A stretch of DNA of 19,594 nt from MED-G17 sp963991985 (GTDB lineage: Bacteria > Bacteroidota > Bacteroidia > NS11-12g > UBA9320), in the NCBI GenBank assembly GCA_963991985.1, contig CAXDRX010000024.1:1-19594 (forward strand), given 5' to 3'. Numbering within the stretch: the first letter of the stretch is position 1; each line of letters starts with the position of its first letter. A model generated the notes under the pieces. That model had not been told where the DNA came from and did not search any database. It saw only the letters and a list, made by a program, of their open reading frames with translations. A program made the translations under genes and the position numbers. Shown piece by piece: positions 14,931 through 19,594 of this stretch.

Positions 14931-15809
14931 TTACAAAGAGGGTTCTGCTTTTAATTTGAACACCCTAGAAACATTAAACCCAAAATGGATGTCCCCATTG
15001 GCCCACGAATTATTGGTTTCGGCAATAAAACCTCTTTCAATCATAGAAGTTGAATTGGTGAAATGAAGTTGGAAAACATGTCCTCCGGTTTCGATGTCAA
15101 CACCCAAACTTAATGAATTGCTTGTATTTGCATCTTTCATTTGTTTGGGAAGCCAAAAGTATTCAGCATTGATGGAAATCCTTTTGCTTATTTTATATCT
15201 TCCACCAGCGCCAAGGGAGATTGTTTGGTTATTGTCTTGAGGGTTGGGCACCCAATTTCTGTGGACAAAAGTGGGACTAAGTTGAACAGACAATTTTTGA
15301 CTGATTTTTCTTGCCAATAGAATTTGGCTAACATAAGAGAGTCTTGTTTGAAACAATGAGTCATAAGCACGATTGTTTCGAATGGTGCTAAAACTATTAG
15401 AGACAAACAAAGAGATGGACAATGGTCTTTGTTTGTTATTTTCTTGTTGGAGTATTTTCCATTTCAAAAAGCCATCGTATTCTTTTCGAAAGCTATTTCT
15501 TCCCAAACCGATCATGAGATTCTCGTGGATGCCGTATTCAAGTGCCAGCCTTATGAGTGCTTGGTCTAGTCCAAATAATTCATAACCACCTCCCGAGAGC
15601 AACCCAAACCGATGCGAAATTCTAAAATCCAATATGCCGCAACCAACATTTTCTACCGAATGGCCATTGATGATTCGCGTAGATTTGAATGTATTGATTA
15701 CCTTGGGATTTGGTTTTTGTTCTGCCAATAATTCATCCATCAAGTCATTTTGAGCATGCAAAGAATGCGAAAAAAGTAAAAGCAGCAGCAGATTACTCAA
15801 TTTTTTCAT
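14931..15809 (-). CDS. DUF5777 family predicted outer-membrane beta-barrel protein
   Basis: 292 residues from the ATG at 15809. An upstream in-frame ATG (15845) exists, but the chosen start leads straight into a signal peptide (MKKLSNLLLLLLFSHSLHA, cleavage near QND) and overlaps the upstream gene by only 17 bp. The rest is rich in alternating hydrophobic beta-strands: STRIINGHSVENVG and LDFRISHRFG near the N terminus, then GYELFGLDQALIRLALEYGI and paired strands to the end. These are features of the DUF5777 family, thought to be outer-membrane beta-barrels of unknown function. In Bacteroidota such genes are often near YceI-like and cytochrome genes, as here. The family call is fairly sure; the role is open. 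Confidence 0.85.
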   Translation of the reverse strand: MKKLSNLLLLLLFSHSLHAQNDLMDELLAEQKPNPKVINTFKSTRIINGHSVENVGCGILDFRISHRFGLLSGGGYELFGLDQALIRLALEYGIHENLMIGLGRNSFRKEYDGFLKWKILQQENNKQRPLSISLFVSNSFSTIRNNRAYDSLFQTRLSYVSQILLARKISQKLSVQLSPTFVHRNWVPNPQDNNQTISLGAGGRYKISKRISINAEYFWLPKQMKDANTSNSLSLGVDIETGGHVFQLHFTNSTSMIERGFIAETNNSWANGDIHFGFNVSRVFKLKAEPSL

Positions 15810-16341
15810 AATGGATATTGACTTTGATTTGGATGGTTTGTGCAATTTTCTGAAACATGATTTTTGGTATCTTAATCTGGTAATCTTTTAATTGGATATC
15901 AAAATTACTTAAAGCTTGAATGGTATTGTTTTTAATAATCAATTTGCCCGTCTCGGAGATTTTCTTGGTATTCCCTTTGATGCTCAGTTCTCCAACAATT
16001 TCAACAGCATAACTTCCATTTAGCTGATAGTTTTCTTTTTTCATTCCAACAATCTTCCCGTTGAAAAAGGCATGTGGAAATTTTTCAGAGTCAACATAGT
16101 TTTCGTTGAAGTGTGCTTGCATGAGGGCATTGGGAAAACGGAATTGTGTCATTGGAACAACGAAAACAACCTTGTTGTCGTCTCTCAAAATACTGGCTAC
16201 TTTTTGGTTTTTTGCCTCAATATTTTCAATGGGAGTACTCGAAAAAAAAGTAATGATCCCCTCTGTTGTTTTGAATTTTAGCTGTGCCAAAACTGATTGA
16301 CAAAGGAATACGGGCAATAGGAAAAGAAATTTATATTTCAT
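15793..16341 (-). CDS. YceI-like family exported protein
   Basis: 182 residues with a signal peptide (MKYKFLFLLPVFLCQSVLA, cleavage near QLK). The mature part fits the YceI lipocalin-like fold: GIITFFSSTPIENIEAKN, VVFVVPMTQFRFPNALMQAHFNENYVDSE, then KFPHAFFNGKIV, SYAVEIVGELSIKGNTKKI and a closing amphipathic strand. YceI proteins bind long isoprenoid or amide ligands in an internal tunnel; periplasmic roles in stress and in quinone transport are proposed. It starts 3 nt after the cytochrome-like lipoprotein stop and overlaps the DUF5777 gene by 17 bp, so the three are almost certainly co-transcribed. Confidence 0.9.
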   Translation of the reverse strand: MKYKFLFLLPVFLCQSVLAQLKFKTTEGIITFFSSTPIENIEAKNQKVASILRDDNKVVFVVPMTQFRFPNALMQAHFNENYVDSEKFPHAFFNGKIVGMKKENYQLNGSYAVEIVGELSIKGNTKKISETGKLIIKNNTIQALSNFDIQLKDYQIKIPKIMFQKIAQTIQIKVNIHYEKIE

Positions 16342-16344
16342 TTT

Positions 16345-16719
16345 CTAATTGTTTTTCATTCCTTGATTGACCCACGCTTTTATTTTGGCGATTTGACAAC
16401 TTTGCAATTGGGGGCTATTTTTGGGCATTGGTGAAAAGCCTGGACTATGAGCTATGGAGCCGATCAAGCGCTCACTGCTCGCAATTGATTTTACATTGCT
16501 GTAACCTTCTAAATTGATTCCTGCACCAGCATTTAGATGATTTTGTTGGTTGTGACAAAATAGACAATTGTTTTGCAGGATAGGAAAAAGATCTGTTTTG
16601 TATGATACAGCACTGGTATCACATGGATTGGTGTCTCCAAAAAGTACTTCATCGTTAAGTTTTGTGCATGCTACAAAAAACAAAATGACAATAAATATCA
16701 GTATTTTTAGATTGCTCAT
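16345..16719 (-). CDS. Small monoheme cytochrome c-like lipoprotein
   Basis: 124 residues. Signal peptide with lipobox FVAC and Cys18 as the predicted lipid anchor. One CxxCH heme-c motif is present, NNCLFCH at 51-56, in the setting DLFPILQNNCLFCHNQQ, which is like planctomycete-type/cytochrome c domains found in many Bacteroidota lipoproteins. A downstream SPMPKNSPQL (Met98) could supply the sixth ligand, and the C-terminal CQIAKIKAWVNQGMKNN matches the usual ending of such domains. Two other cysteines (33, 108) might form a disulfide. It lies 38 nt after the acyl-CoA carboxylase gene and heads the YceI-DUF5777-GDPD-lipoprotein-MscS series. It may be an electron carrier at the membrane surface; the partner is unknown. 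Confidence 0.83.
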   Translation of the reverse strand: MSNLKILIFIVILFFVACTKLNDEVLFGDTNPCDTSAVSYKTDLFPILQNNCLFCHNQQNHLNAGAGINLEGYSNVKSIASSERLIGSIAHSPGFSPMPKNSPQLQSCQIAKIKAWVNQGMKNN

Positions 16720-16757
16720 CTTTTGGTTAAGGTAAAAAAGATGTAATTGTTTGGATT

Positions 16758-18314
16758 TTATAAGGGAATATTGCCATGTTTTTTTGAAGGAAGTGAATTG
16801 TCCACTTTATTTTTTAGCATTTCAAAAGCTTTGATTAACTTCATTCTAGTTTCGGAGGGCATGATTACTTCATCTATATAGCCTCTTTCGGCTGCGCGGT
16901 AAGGGTTGGCAAAAATTTCGGAGTATTCAAGTTCCTTTTCTCTCCAAGCTTCTTGGGGATTTGAAGATTCTTTAATTTCATTTTTGAAGATAATTTCAGC
17001 GGCTCCTTTGGCGCCCATCACAGCAATTTCAGCGCTCGGCCATGCAAAGTTCATGTCGGCCCCGATGTGTTTGGAATTCATTACATCGTAAGCCCCTCCA
17101 TAGGCTTTTCGAGTGATGACTGTAATTCTTGGTACGGTGGCTTCGCTAAAGGCATAAAGTAATTTCGCACCATTGGTAATGATGGCATTCCATTCTTGCT
17201 CAGTTCCTGGTAAAAAACCTGGGACATCTTCCAAAACAAGTAATGGGATATTAAAACAATCACAGAAACGAACAAAACGAGCCGCCTTTTTACTGGCATT
17301 TACATCAAGAACCCCTGCAAGGTAGGCCGGTTGATTGGCCACAATACCGATACTTTTCCCGGCCAATCTAGCAAAGCCTATCACTATATTTTGAGCAAAT
17401 TCTTCATGTACTTCAAAGAAGCTATCTTGGTCTACGATTCCGGCAATCACTTCTTTCATATCGTAGGGTGTTGAGGAAGAATCAGGTATAAGTTTGTTTA
17501 ACTCTTCTATCTGGGCTTGGGTATTGTCTTTGTGGAGTTTCTCCGGTGTTTTATTTTCACAATTTTGTGGGATGTAGGAAAGCAGTTGTTTGATTTTTTC
17601 TAAACATGCTAGCTCATTTTGTGCTGTAAAATGCGCTACTCCAGATTTACTGGCATGAACAGAAGCCCCGCCAAGCTTTTCTGAACTAACAATTTCGTTG
17701 GTTACTGTTTTTACTACATTCGGTCCTGTAACAAACATGTAAGAGCTGTCTTCAGTCATAAAAATAAAATCGGTAATTGCTGGAGAGTAAACTGCTCCAC
17801 CGGCGCATGGACCTAAGATAGCAGATATCTGAGGGACAACACCCGAGGCAAGTGTATTTTTATAAAAAATGTCTGCATAACCACCCAAAGAGACGACTCC
17901 TTCTTGGATTCTGGCACCACCCGAGTCATTGAATCCAATGATTGGTGCTCCATTTTTTAATGCCAAGTCCATAATTTTCACAATTTTTTCTGCGTGGGTT
18001 TCAGATAGTGATCCTCCAAAAACAGTAAAATCTTGAGAATAAATATAAACCAAACGACCCCCCACCGTTCCATAGCCTGTTATTACCCCGTCCCCTAGAA
18101 ATTGTTTTTTGTCCATGCCAAAATCTGTGCTTCGATGTTTCACAAATGCTCCAATTTCTTCAAATGAATCGGCATCTAAAAAAAAATCAATTCTTTCCCG
18201 AGCAGTCAATTTTCCTTTGCTGTGCTGTGCTTCTACTCTTTTTTTGCCGCCACCCTGTAAAGATTCATGACGTTTTTCTTTTAGTTTTTCAAAGTTTGAT
18301 TTTGATGTATTCAT
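16758..18314 (-). CDS. Acyl-CoA carboxylase carboxyltransferase (beta) subunit, probably propionyl-CoA carboxylase
   Basis: 518 residues, the usual size. It moves carboxyl groups from carboxybiotin to an acyl-CoA. Family hallmarks of the crotonase-type carboxyltransferase: RERIDFFLDADSFEEIG at 39-55, VYIYSQDFTVFGGSLSETHA, GFNDSGGARIQEGV, LGPCAGGAVYSPAITDF, then in the C-terminal half LVLEDVPGFLPGTEQEWN, GAKLLYAFSEATVPRITVI and RKAYGGAYDVMNSK. Propionyl-CoA is the likeliest substrate in view of the methylmalonyl-CoA epimerase at 6746, but acetyl-CoA or methylmalonyl-CoA decarboxylase roles use similar subunits. No biotin carboxylase or biotin carrier gene is adjacent. It starts 2 nt after the yebC stop. 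Confidence 0.92.
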   Translation of the reverse strand: MNTSKSNFEKLKEKRHESLQGGGKKRVEAQHSKGKLTARERIDFFLDADSFEEIGAFVKHRSTDFGMDKKQFLGDGVITGYGTVGGRLVYIYSQDFTVFGGSLSETHAEKIVKIMDLALKNGAPIIGFNDSGGARIQEGVVSLGGYADIFYKNTLASGVVPQISAILGPCAGGAVYSPAITDFIFMTEDSSYMFVTGPNVVKTVTNEIVSSEKLGGASVHASKSGVAHFTAQNELACLEKIKQLLSYIPQNCENKTPEKLHKDNTQAQIEELNKLIPDSSSTPYDMKEVIAGIVDQDSFFEVHEEFAQNIVIGFARLAGKSIGIVANQPAYLAGVLDVNASKKAARFVRFCDCFNIPLLVLEDVPGFLPGTEQEWNAIITNGAKLLYAFSEATVPRITVITRKAYGGAYDVMNSKHIGADMNFAWPSAEIAVMGAKGAAEIIFKNEIKESSNPQEAWREKELEYSEIFANPYRAAERGYIDEVIMPSETRMKLIKAFEMLKNKVDNSLPSKKHGNIPL

Positions 18315-18316
18315 GC

Positions 18317-19072
18317 CTATTTGTTTAGTTCATTCAAAAGTTCTTCAGTAAGCTCTAAATTGTGATAAACGTTGTTTATGTCGTCATCTTCTTCAAATTT
18401 GTCAATAATGGTGAGTACTTTTCGAGCATTTTCAATATCCAGAGCGGAGTAGGTGTTCGGAATTCTTTGAAGTTCAGCACTTTTTGGATTTATTTTTAGG
18501 TCTTCAAGTTTTTGTTGCATTGAGCCAAAATCTTCAAAACTTGTTCTGATTTCTATCCGATCATCAAAGGTCTCCATTTCTTCTGCTCCACCATCAATTA
18601 ATTCCATTTCAAACGATTCCAAATCTAGGGTTTGGATTTGGCTCTTTTCAATATGAAACACACCCTTTTGGTCAAAAATAAAACTCAATGAACCATTGGT
18701 GCCTAAGCTTCCGTTGTATTTGTTGAATATTGACCTGACATTGGCTACTGTTCTATTTAGATTGTCCGTGGTGGCTTCGATAAAAACAGCAATTCCATTG
18801 GGGGCGTAACCTTCGTAAGTTACCTCTTGAAGGTTTTGTCCTTCTCCACCAGCTCCTTTTTTGATGGCTCTTTCAATGGTATCTTTTGGCATGTTGGCCC
18901 CTTTGGCGTTTTGGACGGCCAAACGAAGCGCTGGGTTGGTGTCAGGGTCGGGTCCTCCATCTCGGGATGCAATGGTTAGTTCTTTAATGATTCGGGTCCA
19001 AACTTTTGCACGTTTGGCATCTTGAGCTGCTTTTCTATGCTTTATGTTGGCCCATTTGCTGTGTCCTGCCAT
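18317..19072 (-). CDS. YebC/PmpR (TACO1) family protein
   Basis: 251 residues, standard length. The opening MAGHSKWANIKHRKAAQDAK is the family signature, followed by GPDPDTNPALRLAVQNAKGANMPKDTIERAIKKG, GYAPNGIAVFIEATTDNLNRT and the C-terminal VLTIIDKFEEDDDINNVYHNL. Family members were long annotated as transcriptional regulators; more recent work on bacterial YebC and mitochondrial TACO1 points to a ribosome-linked role in relieving stalling at difficult (proline-rich) sequences. Either is possible here. It is the first gene after the terminator at 19111-19142 and lies 2 nt before the carboxylase gene. Confidence 0.95.
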   Translation of the reverse strand: MAGHSKWANIKHRKAAQDAKRAKVWTRIIKELTIASRDGGPDPDTNPALRLAVQNAKGANMPKDTIERAIKKGAGGEGQNLQEVTYEGYAPNGIAVFIEATTDNLNRTVANVRSIFNKYNGSLGTNGSLSFIFDQKGVFHIEKSQIQTLDLESFEMELIDGGAEEMETFDDRIEIRTSFEDFGSMQQKLEDLKINPKSAELQRIPNTYSALDIENARKVLTIIDKFEEDDDINNVYHNLELTEELLNELNK

Positions 19073-19088
19073 AATTAAAGTAGATTTT

Positions 19089-19096
19089 CAAAAATA
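19089..19096 (-). promoter_or_regulatory. Bacteroidota -7 element for yebC
   Basis: On the minus strand this reads TATTTTTG, an exact TAnnTTTG match, 16 bp before the yebC ATG. It is the only good promoter element seen upstream of the long minus-strand gene series. The leader would be about 10 nt, and no TTG lies at the ideal -33 spacing. Confidence 0.38.
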
Positions 19097-19110
19097 GTTA
19101 AGCTTTTAAC

Positions 19111-19142
19111 AAAAAAAGTCGCCAAATATTTTGACGACTTTT
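19111..19142 (-). terminator. Intrinsic terminator of the T9SS-cargo gene
   Basis: Stem AAAAGTCG (19114-19121) pairs with CGACTTTT (19135-19142). After a single C-A mismatch an inner stem CAAA/TTTG continues to a TAT loop. On the minus strand the hairpin is followed by seven T (19117 down to 19111). It lies 18 bp after the stop of the minus-strand T9SS gene and before yebC. A further small inverted repeat, TTAAG-CTT-CTTAA (19141-19153), flanks it. Confidence 0.72.
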
Positions 19143-19160
19143 AAGCTTCTTAAAAAAAAA

Positions 19161-19594
19161 TTATTGAATGGTAATTTTCTTGGAAGTTGACTTATCTCCT
19201 TGCTTAACACTTAAAATGTAAATGCCTTCTTCCATGTTCTCTATGTTCAAACGGTAAGCATCTATTTTGTGTTCAAAAGTTTTGTTCAGTACTTTTCTGC
19301 CGCTCATATCAAACAAAATCACTTCCAAGTTTTCCTTGGTGTTTTGGATCAATGGTTGTATCATGAGATAACTATGTGCCGGTGTTGGATAAATATTGAA
19401 CAAACCCTCTTGTTCCACATCCTCCATTCCAACGCCCCATTTTTGGGGATTGTACCAAATGATTTGTTTAAGTGACACATTGTTGGACGTCGTTGAAGTA
19501 TCTTCGGCAATCAAGCCCGAAGTCCTATTTTGTAGCAAACTTCTTGCTCCAAAAATGATATTGATGGAATTTGGAACGTAAGAGTTTAGTTGCA
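19161..19594 (-). CDS. T9SS type A sorting domain protein, C-terminal end only (cut by window edge)
   Basis: The minus-strand frame is open from the right window edge to the TAA at 19161-19163, giving about 144 codons. There is no start in the window: the frame continues upstream of the TTG at 19538 with residues including LNSYVPNSINIIFGARSLLQ. The last 80 or so residues are a T9SS type A domain: FNIYPTPAHSYLMIQ, then EVILFDMSGRKVLNKTF, and EGIYILSVKQGDKSTSKKITIQ at the end. The full protein should be a secreted or surface-bound product of unknown nature. It is followed by a strong terminator. Confidence 0.88.
   Translation of the reverse strand, partial: QLNSYVPNSINIIFGARSLLQNRTSGLIAEDTSTTSNNVSLKQIIWYNPQKWGVGMEDVEQEGLFNIYPTPAHSYLMIQPLIQNTKENLEVILFDMSGRKVLNKTFEHKIDAYRLNIENMEEGIYILSVKQGDKSTSKKITIQ

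Noticed and set aside
15810..15845. Longer start for the DUF5777 protein
   Set aside because: Adds a polar 12-residue leader before the signal peptide and increases the overlap with the YceI gene to 53 bp.

Overview
This window comes from a Bacteroidota chromosome. Two proteins carry type IX secretion (T9SS) C-terminal sorting domains, there are several lipobox lipoproteins, a DUF5777 protein and a YceI-like protein, and matches to the Bacteroidota -7 promoter element (TAnnTTTG) lie upstream of several genes. I cannot set the order or genus from sequence alone. No rRNA, tRNA, CRISPR array, insertion sequence or phage gene was seen. Every complete gene reads as intact.

Layout. Positions 1-808 (minus) hold the N-terminal half of a YifB/ComM-type AAA ATPase. 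A 394-bp AT-rich spacer follows. Positions 1203-5141 (plus) are a tight three-gene set of exported proteins: an unrecognised T9SS cargo, a lipase-like alpha/beta hydrolase and a PQQ-type beta-propeller lipoprotein. A DUF2147 gene (5205-5666) converges on a minus-strand pair, an AI-2E-family membrane protein and methylmalonyl-CoA epimerase. Divergent from the epimerase is the most interesting unit, 7247-10925 (plus): iscS, iscU, an iscA-type carrier, a 45-codon DUF2256 zinc-ribbon-like gene with a TTG start, and an iron-sulfur photolyase/cryptochrome of the PhrB (FeS-BCP) type. A perfect 7-1-7 palindrome lies between its -7 element and iscS. A DEAD-box RNA helicase follows (11040-12515).

From 19072 down to 12512 everything is on the minus strand and closely packed: yebC, an acyl-CoA carboxylase beta subunit, a monoheme cytochrome-like lipoprotein, a YceI-like protein, a DUF5777 predicted beta-barrel, a glycerophosphodiester phosphodiesterase lipoprotein, an unrecognised lipoprotein and an MscS-family channel. 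The last six are spaced like one cell-envelope operon. At the right edge (19161-19594, minus) is the C-terminal end of another T9SS cargo, separated from yebC by a good intrinsic terminator.

How the genes fit together. The isc genes make Fe-S clusters, and the photolyase at the end of the same unit has the four cysteines that bind a [4Fe-4S] cluster, so a cluster factory and one of its clients are probably co-expressed. The epimerase and the carboxylase subunit both belong to propionyl-/methylmalonyl-CoA metabolism, although they sit 10 kb apart. The rest is mainly export, envelope and housekeeping functions.
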